NCBI RefSeq assembly: GCF_003425685.1
Contig: NZ_QJKM01000001.1
Coordinates: forward strand, 426,920 to 490,919
Direction: 5' to 3'
Source of the DNA: Rhizobium terrae
Lineage (GTDB): Bacteria > Pseudomonadota > Alphaproteobacteria > Rhizobiales > Rhizobiaceae
DNA length: 64,000 nt
Within the stretch, counting starts at the first letter, position 1. Each line of letters begins with the position of its first letter. A program made the translations under genes and the position numbers. The notes below the pieces were generated by a model. It was not told the DNA's origin and ran no database searches. It saw nothing but the letters and a program-made list of their open reading frames with translations. Below are positions 34,927 to 43,588 of this stretch, piece by piece.

Positions 34927-35937
34927 ATGCAGAATGTCGAGCAAAACGTGCAGCCGGCGCTCGCCGTAAGCGACCTGAATGTCGAAATCCTTGGAGAGAA
35001 TGGGGCCTTTCCCGTCGTTTCCGATATGAACCTTTTGGTCCGCCCCGGCGAGACGGTCTGCATCGTCGGCGAAAGCGGCTGCGGCAAGTCGATGACCGCA
35101 CTTTCGCTGCTGCGCCTATTGCCCGACAGTGCCCGCGTCGCGTCCGGTTCGATCAGGATCCAGGGCGAGGATTTTCTCGCCATGGGTCAGCGCCAGGTCG
35201 AGGATCTGCGCGGCGACAAGATCGCCATGATCTTTCAGGAGCCGCTGACGGCGCTGAACCCCGTCCTGACGATCGGCGAACAGATCGCCGAATCCGTCCG
35301 ACAGCACCGCAGGCTCGGCAGGCGGGAAGCCTTTGCGCGGGCCGTGAGATGCCTGGAACTGGTGCAGATGCCGGATCCTGAGCGGCGGGCGCGTCAATAT
35401 CCGCACGAGCTCTCCGGCGGCATGCGGCAGCGGGCGATGATCGCGCTGGCGCTTGCCTGCGAACCTAAGATCATCATCGCCGACGAGCCGACGACCGCCC
35501 TTGACGTCACCGTCCAGGCGCAGATCCTCGGCCTGATCTCGGACCTGCAGAAGCGGCTCGGCACGGCGCAGATTCTGATTACCCACGACCTCGGCGTCGT
35601 TGCGGAAATCGCCGATCGGGTGATCGTCATGTATGCCGGTCGGCGCGTCGAGGAATGCAGCGTCTACGAGCTCTTTGACAACCCGCTTCATCCCTATACG
35701 ATCGGCCTGATGGGCGCCGTACCCCATGCTGCTTCCCTTCGGGGCGAAGCGGAAGCCGCGCCAGAGCGGCTGACCGATATTCCGGGCACCGTGCCGCCGC
35801 TCTGGGATCTGCCAAAGGGTTGCGCCTTTGCACCCCGCTGTCCCGGTGCTTCGGCCCGCTGCCTCACGGAACGCCCGCCCTTCATCGAAAAGACGCCCGG
35901 CCATTTCGCCGCCTGCTGGGAGCATGACAATGTCTGA
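34927..35937 (+). CDS. ABC peptide transporter ATP-binding protein (DppD type)
   Basis: A 336-residue ATPase: Walker A GESGCGKSMT, Q-loop IFQEPLTALNP, signature LSGGMRQRAMIALAL, Walker B IIIADEPTTALD, H-loop LITHDLGVVAEIADRV. The C-terminal oligopeptide-transporter extension has the Fe-S-type cysteine cluster (GCAFAPRCPGASARC). I chose ATG 34927 with GGAAGA seven bases upstream; ATG 34912, five codons earlier, has no clear ribosome site. The gene overlaps the DppF-like gene by eight bases with GGGAG nearby, typical of coupled ATPase pairs. Confidence 0.94.
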   Translation: MQNVEQNVQPALAVSDLNVEILGENGAFPVVSDMNLLVRPGETVCIVGESGCGKSMTALSLLRLLPDSARVASGSIRIQGEDFLAMGQRQVEDLRGDKIAMIFQEPLTALNPVLTIGEQIAESVRQHRRLGRREAFARAVRCLELVQMPDPERRARQYPHELSGGMRQRAMIALALACEPKIIIADEPTTALDVTVQAQILGLISDLQKRLGTAQILITHDLGVVAEIADRVIVMYAGRRVEECSVYELFDNPLHPYTIGLMGAVPHAASLRGEAEAAPERLTDIPGTVPPLWDLPKGCAFAPRCPGASARCLTERPPFIEKTPGHFAACWEHDNV

Positions 35938-36919
35938 CATCGCGGCGCCAAACACTGCGTCTCCTCTCCTTTCCGTCGAAAATCTCAAGGTGCATTTCGC
36001 CATCCGTTCCGGTGTCTTCCAGCGGCAGGTCGGCGAGGTGAAGGCGGTCGACGGAGTTTCCTTTTCGATCGACGCCGGCGAGACGCTCGGCCTGGTCGGC
36101 GAAAGCGGCTGCGGCAAATCGACGACGGGGTTGGCGCTGATGGGACTTGTAAAGACGACTGGTGGGCGCATCGGCATGCGGGGTTCCGAGGACGTGACGC
36201 AGATGCGCAGCGTTCCGCGATCTTACCGCCGCCGCATGCAGATTATCTTCCAGGACCCCTTTTCCTCTCTCAATCCGCGTCAGAAGGTGCGCGACATCAT
36301 CCGGGCGCCGCTTGATATCCACGGCCTCGGCACGGCGGCGGAGCGGCGGGCGGAAGTTGCGAAGCTCATGTCGCTGGTGGGCCTGAGGCCGGACCAAGCC
36401 GACAATTTCCCGCACCAGTTCTCCGGCGGCCAGCGCCAGCGGATCGGCATTGCCCGGGCACTCGCCCTCAAGCCGGACATCATCGTCTGCGACGAACCCG
36501 TCTCGGCGCTCGACGTTTCCGTGCAGGCGCAGATCCTCAACCTTCTCGCAGATCTGCAGAAGCAGCTCGGCCTCTCCTATCTCTTCATTTCGCATGACCT
36601 CGGCGTGGTGGAGCACGTCTCGCACCGGGTCGCGGTCATGTATCTCGGCAAGATCGTCGAGACGGGATCGAAGAAGGCAATCTTTTCGAAGCCTTTGCAT
36701 CCCTATTCGGAACTGCTGCTCCACTCAGCGCCGGCGCATGATCCGCGCAAGCGGCACAGTTTCAGTGCCGTCAGCGACGACATCCCGAGCGCCACGCGAA
36801 AACCGTCCGGCTGCGCCTTCCACACCCGCTGCCCGCTCGCGACCGATATCTGCCGCCAGATCGAACCCGTGCTTGAACAGAAGGCGGACGGCCAATCCGT
36901 CGCCTGCCACAACCGATAG
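35930..36919 (+). CDS. ABC peptide transporter ATP-binding protein (DppF type)
   Basis: A 329-residue ATPase: Walker A GESGCGKST, Q-loop IFQDPFSSLNP, signature FSGGQRQRIGIARAL, Walker B IIVCDEPVSALD, H-loop FISHDLGVVEHVSHR. The extension ends with GCAFHTRCPLATDIC, again the cysteine motif of oligopeptide ATPases. A start at ATG 35930 with GGGAG eight bases before fits better than ATG 35924, two codons earlier. With the DppD-like protein it drives the importer. A strong AGAGGAGG site follows its stop, leading to the GAF gene. Confidence 0.94.
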   Translation: MSDIAAPNTASPLLSVENLKVHFAIRSGVFQRQVGEVKAVDGVSFSIDAGETLGLVGESGCGKSTTGLALMGLVKTTGGRIGMRGSEDVTQMRSVPRSYRRRMQIIFQDPFSSLNPRQKVRDIIRAPLDIHGLGTAAERRAEVAKLMSLVGLRPDQADNFPHQFSGGQRQRIGIARALALKPDIIVCDEPVSALDVSVQAQILNLLADLQKQLGLSYLFISHDLGVVEHVSHRVAVMYLGKIVETGSKKAIFSKPLHPYSELLLHSAPAHDPRKRHSFSAVSDDIPSATRKPSGCAFHTRCPLATDICRQIEPVLEQKADGQSVACHNR

Positions 36920-36927
36920 AGGAGGCC

Positions 36928-37416
36928 ATGATGATCGAAGACCTGATCGAGCTTCTCGCAGAACCAGGCCAACCGAATTTCTTCTATGATGCGCTGGATG
37001 CGGCACTTGCCGGCCGCGTCGGCCATAAGCTGTTGACGCTGCTCTACACGGATGGCGACGAGGTGGCACGCGTCTACTCCAACATGCCGGACGTCTATCC
37101 CGTCTTCGGCCGCAAGCCTATGGGTGCCACGCCCTGGGGAGATCTGGTGCTGAAACGGCAACGGCCGTTTCTCGGACGCGACCGGGAAGCCATCAAATGG
37201 GCCTTCTTCGACCACAAGCTGATCGCCAGCCTGGGGCTCAATTCGGCGATCAACATTCCGGTCATCTATGACGGAGAGACGATCGGCACGATCAACCTGC
37301 TTCACGAGGAGTTCTTCTACGAGGAAAAGCATGTCGAGATCGCAAGGAAATTCGCGCCATTGCTAATCCCCGCCTTCCTTGAAGCCCGCCGGGCCGGCAG
37401 CACGACGAAAGCCTGA
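36928..37416 (+). CDS. GAF-domain protein of unknown role
   Basis: A 162-residue stand-alone GAF domain occupies almost the whole protein (about 20-155): LTLLYTDGDEVARVYSN, PFLGRDREAIKWAFFD, SAINIPVIYDGETIGTINLLH. GAF domains bind small molecules, and one GAF type is a free methionine sulfoxide reductase; the cysteines that enzyme needs are absent. Position inside the peptide-importer operon suggests a sensor or binding role for the substrate or product. Two ATGs (36928 and 36931) follow AGAGGAGG; either may be used. No partner domain is visible. Confidence 0.85.
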   Translation: MMIEDLIELLAEPGQPNFFYDALDAALAGRVGHKLLTLLYTDGDEVARVYSNMPDVYPVFGRKPMGATPWGDLVLKRQRPFLGRDREAIKWAFFDHKLIASLGLNSAINIPVIYDGETIGTINLLHEEFFYEEKHVEIARKFAPLLIPAFLEARRAGSTTKA

Positions 37417-37427
37417 GGGATCGACAA

Positions 37428-38654
37428 ATGGCCGCCATTCTCTTCGAAAACGCTCGCATCGTCGACGGCACGAGCCCCGAGGCGAGCGAGCCGATGTCCG
37501 TGCTTGTCGAGGGTGAGGTGATCCGCGAGGTCTCGCCTTCCATCACCAGTTCCACCGCCGAACGGATCGATCTTGCGGGGAAGGTGTTGATGCCCGGCCT
37601 GATCGACGCGCATGTGCACGTCATCGCCGGCATGGCCAATCTCGGCCAGAACGCTAGGCTCCCCGATCCGGTCGTCACGGTGCGCGCCTTCAAGATCATG
37701 GGCGAGATGCTGATGCGCGGTTTCACCACGGTGCGCGATCTTGGCGGCGCGACCTCCGGTCTGCTGGCCGCCACGCAGGAGGCGCCCTGGCCGACGCCGC
37801 GGCTCAACATATGCGGCAAGGCGCTCTCCCAGTCCGGTGGCCATACGGATTATCGCGGCCCCTATGACGATACCCCGACGCCGAAGACCGGCCATACACT
37901 CGGCAATCTCGGGCGTATCTGCGACGGCGTGCCGGAGATCCGCAAGGCGGCCCGCGAAGAGCTGAAATCCGGCGCGCATTTCGTCAAGGTCATGGCCAAT
38001 GGCGGCATCGCCTCACCGACCGACCCGATCCATTTCCTGGGCTTTTCCAGAGAAGAGTTGGTAGCCGCGGTCGAGGAGGCGGACAATGCCGGCACCTATG
38101 TCGCCGCCCATCTCTATACCGACAAGGCGATCCGCCGGGCGATCGAATGCGGCATCCATTCGCTGGAACACTGCAACCTGATCACCCCAGGGACCGCGAA
38201 GTTCGCTGTCGAGAATGGCTGCGTCTCGGTGCCAACGCTGGTCACCTACGAAAAGCTCGGCGTCGAAGGACCGGCGCTCGGCCTGCCGCCCGCCTCTGTT
38301 GCCAAGGTGGACTCCGTGCGGCTCGCCGGCATGGAGTCGCTCGCGATCATGCGCGATGCCGGACTGCCGATGGCTTATGGCACCGATCTCCTCGGCGAGA
38401 TGCATCGGCACCAATCCGAGGAATTCGTCATCCGCTCCCGTGTCCTGCCCGCCCATGAGGTGATCGCATCCGCGACCCATATCGCCGCGAAGCTGTTGCG
38501 CATGGAAGGACGGATCGGCTGCATCGCACCGGGGGCTTTCGCAGATCTCATCGTAGTCGACGGCGATCCCTTGAAAGATATGTCCCTGCTGACCCGCCAG
38601 GGCGCTCATCTGCCGATGATCATGAAGGGCGGAAACTTCGCGAAGAGAACATAG
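37428..38654 (+). CDS. Amidohydrolase family protein (imidazolonepropionase/prolidase-like)
   Basis: A 408-residue metal-dependent hydrolase. It has an N-terminal beta-sandwich (ENARIVDGTSPEASE), then the DAHVHV metal motif, FVKVMANGG with the likely carbamylated lysine, VAAHLYTDKAIRRAIECGIHSLEH with two metal histidines, and MAYGTDLLG with the catalytic aspartate. The C-terminal AKLLRMEGRIGCIAPGAFADLIVVDGDPLKD is typical. It hydrolyses amide or ring C-N bonds. It is the last gene of the Dpp-like operon, 11 bases after the GAF gene. Candidate for opening or trimming the imported compound; exact chemistry unknown. Confidence 0.92.
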   Translation: MAAILFENARIVDGTSPEASEPMSVLVEGEVIREVSPSITSSTAERIDLAGKVLMPGLIDAHVHVIAGMANLGQNARLPDPVVTVRAFKIMGEMLMRGFTTVRDLGGATSGLLAATQEAPWPTPRLNICGKALSQSGGHTDYRGPYDDTPTPKTGHTLGNLGRICDGVPEIRKAAREELKSGAHFVKVMANGGIASPTDPIHFLGFSREELVAAVEEADNAGTYVAAHLYTDKAIRRAIECGIHSLEHCNLITPGTAKFAVENGCVSVPTLVTYEKLGVEGPALGLPPASVAKVDSVRLAGMESLAIMRDAGLPMAYGTDLLGEMHRHQSEEFVIRSRVLPAHEVIASATHIAAKLLRMEGRIGCIAPGAFADLIVVDGDPLKDMSLLTRQGAHLPMIMKGGNFAKRT

Positions 38655-38659
38655 GCCGG

Positions 38660-38693
38660 CACGGATCAGGACGAGTGATGCGGCCTGTCCGTG
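38660..38693. terminator. Hairpin in the gap between convergent operons, possible bidirectional terminator
   Basis: CACGGA plus CAGG pairs with CCTG plus TCCGTG with a one-base bulge, 13-nt loop, in the 65-bp gap between convergent genes. No T-run on either side, so the assignment is tentative. Confidence 0.4.
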
Positions 38694-38719
38694 CGGGTCT
38701 CACGACTGATGGCGATGGA

Positions 38720-39415
38720 TCAGGACAATCTGGCTCTTTCGACGATCGGCCTGACCGCGGCTTCCATGCTGTCCGATGTCGTGCCGGTAACGATCACGCC
38801 GAGCAGCGGCGCGGCGATGCCGGCCGCCTTCAGCCTGGGCATGTCCTCCGGCGTGAACCGCTTCTGGCTCGGCGCGATGACGGGGATGCCGGCCTTCCCG
38901 GTAATTTCTCTATAGCGGGCGAGGTCGCTCTCGTCGAGCGGCTTGCCGTAATCGGCGAATGATGCGACGGAGGCCTCCATCATCGCGCCCGGAATGTCGA
39001 GAATCTTTTTTAGGTCCTGATCGGTACTCCTTTCGCCGAGTGCCGGCATGGGCCGCAGCCTGGATTGCAGAAGATGCGGCTGCATATCGCTGAAATAGAT
39101 ATTGAAACCCTCGAAGCCGAGGTCTGCCAGCGCATCCATCTCGTCCGGAGACGGCACCCTTTCCTGCCCGGTCATCACGAGCAACGGCACACCCAAGGTT
39201 GCAAGCTTCTCATAGAACGGCCGCTCCTCGGAAAAGCTGCCGAAAGTCGTGCCGGTAGCACGGTGATAGGCGTTGAGATGGACCTTGATGGCGAACGCGC
39301 CTGCCGCGATCGCCGCCTTGGCGAGGTCAAGATCGTGCCGGGCGAGCGAAACGATGACCGGGAATTCGCCGCTGCGCAACGCTTTGGTGAGCCTGGTTTC
39401 GGGATAGATGGACAT
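38720..39415 (-). CDS. Probable TIM-barrel protein of unknown function
   Basis: A 231-residue protein not firmly recognised. The strand-helix rhythm is that of a small (beta/alpha)8 barrel: PVIVSLARHDLDLAKAAIAAG, AIKVHLNAYHRATGTTFGSF, VPLLVMTGQERVPSPDEMDAL, FEGFNIYFSD, IPVIAPSQKRFTPEDMPRLK, PLLGVIVTGTTSDSMEAAV. The last two blocks recall sugar-phosphate-binding barrels (NanE-, HisA- or PdxA-partner-like), with the final TG near where phosphate binds. It is the last gene of the LacI-led operon, 10 bases after the ATPase. It may be an epimerase or aldolase for the imported sugar; this is inference only. Confidence 0.75.
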   Translation of the reverse strand: MSIYPETRLTKALRSGEFPVIVSLARHDLDLAKAAIAAGAFAIKVHLNAYHRATGTTFGSFSEERPFYEKLATLGVPLLVMTGQERVPSPDEMDALADLGFEGFNIYFSDMQPHLLQSRLRPMPALGERSTDQDLKKILDIPGAMMEASVASFADYGKPLDESDLARYREITGKAGIPVIAPSQKRFTPEDMPRLKAAGIAAPLLGVIVTGTTSDSMEAAVRPIVERARLS

Positions 39416-39425
39416 GAAAGAAATC

Positions 39426-40478
39426 TCAGTTCAGACGCTGGCCGCCATCGGCCGCGAAGAGGTGGATATTGGCAAGCTCCGGACGGACGCGGATCATCGC
39501 GCCCGGCGATAGAGACACGCGCTCGCGGAAGACGCCGGTGACCTGCGTTTGGCCGAGCTTCATCGTTACCTGTGTTTCCGAACCCATCGGCTCTACGAGG
39601 ATGATTTCGGCGGGCACGCCATTGTCGTCGAGCGCGAAATGCTCCGGCCGGATGCCATAGACCGCTTTCCGGCCGTAGAACTCGCCCGCCGCTGCCGACA
39701 GCGGCAGCGTGATGCCCGGCGCGACAAACCCTTCAGCAGTGATTGTGCCGATCAAAAAGTTCATCGCCGGCGAGCCGATGAAACCTGCCACGAACTGGTT
39801 GGCTGGGCGGTCGTAGAGGTCGAGCGGGGCCCCGATCTGTTCCACCCGGCCGCCATTCAGCACGACGATCTTGTCAGCCATCGTCATCGCCTCGACCTGA
39901 TCATGAGTGACGTAGATGGTCGTTGTCTTGAGCTTCTGATGCAGGCTTTTGATCTCGCCGCGCATCACGACGCGCAGCTTGGCATCGAGGTTGGAGAGCG
40001 GTTCGTCGAACAGGAAGACCTGCGGGTTGCGGACGATGGCGCGTCCCATGGCGACGCGCTGGCGCTGGCCGCCGGAGAGCTGGCGCGGATACCGGTCGAG
40101 CAGGTGCGACAGGCCGAGAATGTCCGCCGCCCATTTCACCCGTTCGGCGATTTCCGTCTTGCCGGTGCCGCGATGCTCCAGCGAGAACCCCATATTGGTG
40201 GCGACGGTCATATGCGGATAGAGCGCATAGTTCTGGAAGACCATGGCGATGTCACGATCCTTGGGGTCGAGGTCGTTGACCACACGCCCGCCGATTTTGA
40301 TATCACCGCCGGTGATCGTCTCCAGTCCGGCGATCATCCGAAGCAGCGTGGACTTGCCGCAGCCGGACGGCCCGACCAGCACGACGAATTCGCCGTCGTT
40401 TATGCCAAGATCGACTCCATGGATGATGTCGACGGCGCCATAACTCTTGCGGACATTGGAAAGGGTAACTTCAGCCAT
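39426..40478 (-). CDS. ABC transporter ATP-binding protein (MalK/UgpC type)
   Basis: A 350-residue ATPase: Walker [10 protein letters not shown] (about 38-46), Q-loop [11 protein letters not shown], signature [16 protein letters not shown], Walker [14 protein letters not shown]-loop [14 protein letters not shown], and a C-terminal TOBE domain ([12 protein letters not shown]). I start it at ATG 40478 ([14 protein letters not shown]); the frame is open about 100 codons upstream but only because it runs over the neighbouring permease region. It serves the permeases at 40508-42272. Confidence 0.95.
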   Translation of the reverse strand: MAEVTLSNVRKSYGAVDIIHGVDLGINDGEFVVLVGPSGCGKSTLLRMIAGLETITGGDIKIGGRVVNDLDPKDRDIAMVFQNYALYPHMTVATNMGFSLEHRGTGKTEIAERVKWAADILGLSHLLDRYPRQLSGGQRQRVAMGRAIVRNPQVFLFDEPLSNLDAKLRVVMRGEIKSLHQKLKTTTIYVTHDQVEAMTMADKIVVLNGGRVEQIGAPLDLYDRPANQFVAGFIGSPAMNFLIGTITAEGFVAPGITLPLSAAAGEFYGRKAVYGIRPEHFALDDNGVPAEIILVEPMGSETQVTMKLGQTQVTGVFRERVSLSPGAMIRVRPELANIHLFAADGGQRLN

Positions 40479-40507
40479 GAGGTAATCCGGTTCTTTAGCC
40501 CCAAGGG

Positions 40508-41350
40508 TCAACCTTTTAGGCCGGTATGCGCGAGCCCTTCGACGAATTGCTTCTGCGCGATGATGAAGACGATGAGGACAGGCAGTGCCGTCAGTGTCGC
40601 CGCGGCGAGCTGGATGTTCCACATCGGCCCGCCATAGGCGTCGGTATATTGGGTCAGCGCCTGCGGCAGCGTGAATTTTTCCGCGCTCGACAAGAACACG
40701 ATCGGCTCCAGGAACAGGTTCCACGAATGCAGGAAGGTGAAGATCGCCACCGATGCCAGCGCCGGCTTTGCCAGCGGCAGCGCGATCTTGCAAAAAATCT
40801 TGAAGCGGCCGAGGCCATCAACGCGCGCCGCCTCTTCCAGTTCGCTTGGCAGCGTCACGAAGAACTGCCGCATCACAAAGGTCGCAAAGACGCTCGGTGC
40901 GCCGAAGATCGGCACCAAGATCAGAGGCCAGTGCGTGTTCACCATGCCGGCCTTCAAAAACATCTGGAAGAGCGGTACGATCGTCACTTCCGAGGGGATC
41001 AGCAGCCCGAGCAGTACGATCATGAAGATCGTATTGGCGAAGGGAAACTTGATCCGCGCGAAGGCGTAACCGGCCATGGAGGACACGATCATCGTGCCAA
41101 TCGTGACGACCGCTCCGATATAGGCCGAGTTCCAGTATTGCTGCACGAAGGGCTGCAGCTCGAAGACCTTGGAATAGGTCGTCCAATCGTAGCTCCGCGG
41201 GATGAGCTGCGGCGGAAAGGCGAAGATGTCACTGATCGGCTTCACCGAGGACGTCACCATCCACCAGGTCGGGAAAACGAAGGGGATGAGCAGGACGCAC
41301 ATCAGCCCGTAAAGCGCGGTTTTCGTGCGCGGGGAGAGTTCAGCTTTCAT
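40508..41350 (-). CDS. ABC sugar transporter permease (MalG type)
   Basis: A 280-residue permease with six membrane segments, N-terminus [20 protein letters not shown], and the EAA loop [23 protein letters not shown]. It overlaps the partner permease gene by 11 bases. Like other MalG-type subunits it ends in [11 protein letters not shown]. Imported substrate is likely an oligosaccharide or glycoside, judged from the CUT1 branch and the LacI regulator. Confidence 0.93.
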   Translation of the reverse strand: MKAELSPRTKTALYGLMCVLLIPFVFPTWWMVTSSVKPISDIFAFPPQLIPRSYDWTTYSKVFELQPFVQQYWNSAYIGAVVTIGTMIVSSMAGYAFARIKFPFANTIFMIVLLGLLIPSEVTIVPLFQMFLKAGMVNTHWPLILVPIFGAPSVFATFVMRQFFVTLPSELEEAARVDGLGRFKIFCKIALPLAKPALASVAIFTFLHSWNLFLEPIVFLSSAEKFTLPQALTQYTDAYGGPMWNIQLAAATLTALPVLIVFIIAQKQFVEGLAHTGLKG

Positions 41351-42272
41351 AAAAGACGATCCTCTTGCGCATCTGCCACTGGGCGAAAGTCAGCACGGCG
41401 ACGATCACGAAAAGCAGGATCGACAGAGTCGAGCCGTAGCCGAACAGATGGAACTGAAAAGCCTGCTGGTAGAGGTAATAGACCAGCACGGTCGTCGACA
41501 TGCCAGGCCCGCCCTGGGTCAAGACGGCGATCTGCGCGAAGACCTGCAGCGAACCGACGATGGTGATGATCGAGGTCAAGAGGATGGTCGGGCTGATCAG
41601 CGGCAGGGTGATGCGGCGGAACTGCTTGAAGCGCGGGGCGCCATCGATGCGGGCTGCCTCGTAAAGCTCGTTCGGCACGCCCTGGAGAGCCGCCAGGAAC
41701 AGGATCATGTTGAGGCCGACATTCTTGAAGACCTGCACGACGATGACCGAAATCATCGCGGTCGTTTCCTCCCGCAGCCAATTCGGCCCCTCAATGCCGA
41801 AGACCTGCAGCATGCCGTTGATGCCGCCGTTCTTCTGCAGGAGAAATCCCCAGACGATCGTCCAGGCGACCAGCGACACCACGACCGGCGAGAAAAACAG
41901 CGTGCGGAAGATGGTGATGCCGGCGAGCTTCTGGTTGAGCAGCACCGCAAGCAACAGCGCCAGCGACAGATTGAAGACGACAAGCCCGGCGGAAAAGATG
42001 CCGGTCGCGCCGAGCACTTCGAGGAGGTTCGTATCCTCGATCAGCATCTGATAGTTTCGCGCGCCGGTATAGGTGAAGGTATTGGCGAGCACGTTCCACT
42101 CGTGCAGCGAATACCAGAAGACGAGCCCGAGCGGGATCAGAACGAAGATCACGATGCCGATCAGCTGCGGGGCTATGAAGAGAAAACCGGCGAGGCTGTC
42201 GCGCCGGGCAATCGTCCAGAAGGGCGATGAGGAGCAGCCTTCCCGGGTTGCGTGATCCTGCACGACAGCCAT
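41340..42272 (-). CDS. ABC sugar transporter permease (MalF/UgpA type)
   Basis: A 310-residue permease. After a 30-residue cytoplasmic tail (SPFWTIARRDSLAGFLF) come membrane helices starting at FIAPQLIGIVIFVLIPLGLV, and the coupling loop NELYEAARIDGAPRFKQFRRI. It lies 12 bases after the binding-protein gene; unlike the other importers here, no hairpin is present in that junction. The overlap with the MalG-like gene indicates translational coupling. Confidence 0.93.
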   Translation of the reverse strand: MAVVQDHATREGCSSSPFWTIARRDSLAGFLFIAPQLIGIVIFVLIPLGLVFWYSLHEWNVLANTFTYTGARNYQMLIEDTNLLEVLGATGIFSAGLVVFNLSLALLLAVLLNQKLAGITIFRTLFFSPVVVSLVAWTIVWGFLLQKNGGINGMLQVFGIEGPNWLREETTAMISVIVVQVFKNVGLNMILFLAALQGVPNELYEAARIDGAPRFKQFRRITLPLISPTILLTSIITIVGSLQVFAQIAVLTQGGPGMSTTVLVYYLYQQAFQFHLFGYGSTLSILLFVIVAVLTFAQWQMRKRIVFYES

Positions 42273-42284
42273 CCGTTTATCCTC

Positions 42285-43556
42285 TTAGCGCTTCAGGAGC
42301 GGACCGATCTGGCCGCAGATCTTCTGGAGCGTGCCGGCAATATCCGCATCCGGACGCCAGACGGCGTCGAGGCCGGAGCGTACCGCCTGCTGGATCTGCG
42401 CAAAGCCCGTGTGGCCGGGAATGACCTTGCCGGTTGCGATACCACCGATCACGACCTTGTCGATCTGCTCCTGGCTCAAGAGCGGATTGGTCTTCTTCAG
42501 CACTTCGGCGTTCAGCAGCGACTTGCGGGCCGAGGGGAAGAACTGGCTGAGCTTGGCCGAGTTTTCCGGGTTCGTCATGTAGGCGACGAATTCGGCGGCC
42601 GTCTTCGCGTTCTTGCCTGCCTGCATGACGCCGATGCCCGCCTGGCCGATCAGAGCATAGTCGCCCGCTGGCCCCTTCGGCAACGGCACCAGATCCCAAG
42701 CGAAGGGTTTGTCCTTTGGCAGAAGCGAGGCGCGGCTGATCTGGGTGATGGTCATCGCCGCATTGCCGGCAAAGAAATCGACGTTTTCGCCCGGACCCGG
42801 GATCGCCTTCTTCTTGAATATCGCATCATGAATGAAGGTCAGCGCGTCGACCATCGGCTTTTCGGTCATGGTGCAGGTCTTGCCGTCCGCGCTCCAGGGC
42901 GAGGCGCCCCAACCGTTCCAGACCGAGGCGAGGTTCTGCCAGATCTGGTAATTGAAGTCGCGGACGATCAGGCCACCCTTGCCCGTCTGGCCCACGGCCG
43001 AGGCAGTGGCGATGGCATTGTCCCAGTTCCACTGACCGGCGGCGATCAACTCGGCCGGGGTTTTCGCACCGGCGGCCTTGATGACGTCGTTGTTGACGAA
43101 CATCGCGAAGGGCGAGGTGGAGAACGGATAGGCGTAAAGCTTGCCGTCCTTGGTCCAGCGCTCGGCGGCCGTAGCGCTCAGCTCTTCGGCATTGTAGCCC
43201 TTGGTCGCCTTCAATGTGTCGGTCAGAGGATAAAGCGCACCGGAATTGACGAAGTCATAGGCGGCCGTCTCGAAAATCCAGGCCATGTCCGGCGCATTGC
43301 CGCCGGCGATCTGGGTGGTGAGCGCGGTCGTATAGGTGTCGAACGGCAGAGACTCATAGCTCAGTTTGACGTTCGGATGGTCCTTCGAAAAGCCCGTGGC
43401 GATCTCGTTGAACAACTTCAGATGCGCCTCGTTGGCGCTCCAGATCGTCATGCGCAGGTTGACAGTGTCCTGAGCGTTGGCAACGCCCGCAAAGCCAAAC
43501 GGTATGGCGATCGCCAAGGCCGCCACCGCCGATTTCAGTTTGCTGTGATAATTCAT
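42285..43556 (-). CDS. ABC sugar transporter solute-binding protein
   Basis: A 423-residue periplasmic protein with a Sec signal (MNYHSKLKSAVAALAIAIPF, cleaved near GVANAQ). The mature part starts DTVNLRMTIWSANEAHLKLF and has the CUT1-type AYPFSTSPFAMFVNNDVIKAAG block, and the C-terminus carries LDAVWRPDADIAGTLQKIC. It is encoded 32 bases after the FAD oxidoreductase gene and precedes the permease genes. GGAGGAGGAACGG forms a strong ribosome site, consistent with high expression. Ligand presumably a sugar; the locus has an oxidoreductase but no visible glycosidase. Confidence 0.92.
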   Translation of the reverse strand: MNYHSKLKSAVAALAIAIPFGFAGVANAQDTVNLRMTIWSANEAHLKLFNEIATGFSKDHPNVKLSYESLPFDTYTTALTTQIAGGNAPDMAWIFETAAYDFVNSGALYPLTDTLKATKGYNAEELSATAAERWTKDGKLYAYPFSTSPFAMFVNNDVIKAAGAKTPAELIAAGQWNWDNAIATASAVGQTGKGGLIVRDFNYQIWQNLASVWNGWGASPWSADGKTCTMTEKPMVDALTFIHDAIFKKKAIPGPGENVDFFAGNAAMTITQISRASLLPKDKPFAWDLVPLPKGPAGDYALIGQAGIGVMQAGKNAKTAAEFVAYMTNPENSAKLSQFFPSARKSLLNAEVLKKTNPLLSQEQIDKVVIGGIATGKVIPGHTGFAQIQQAVRSGLDAVWRPDADIAGTLQKICGQIGPLLKR

Positions 43557-43588
43557 TCCCGTTCCTCCTCCAAAGATTGGTTTACTGA

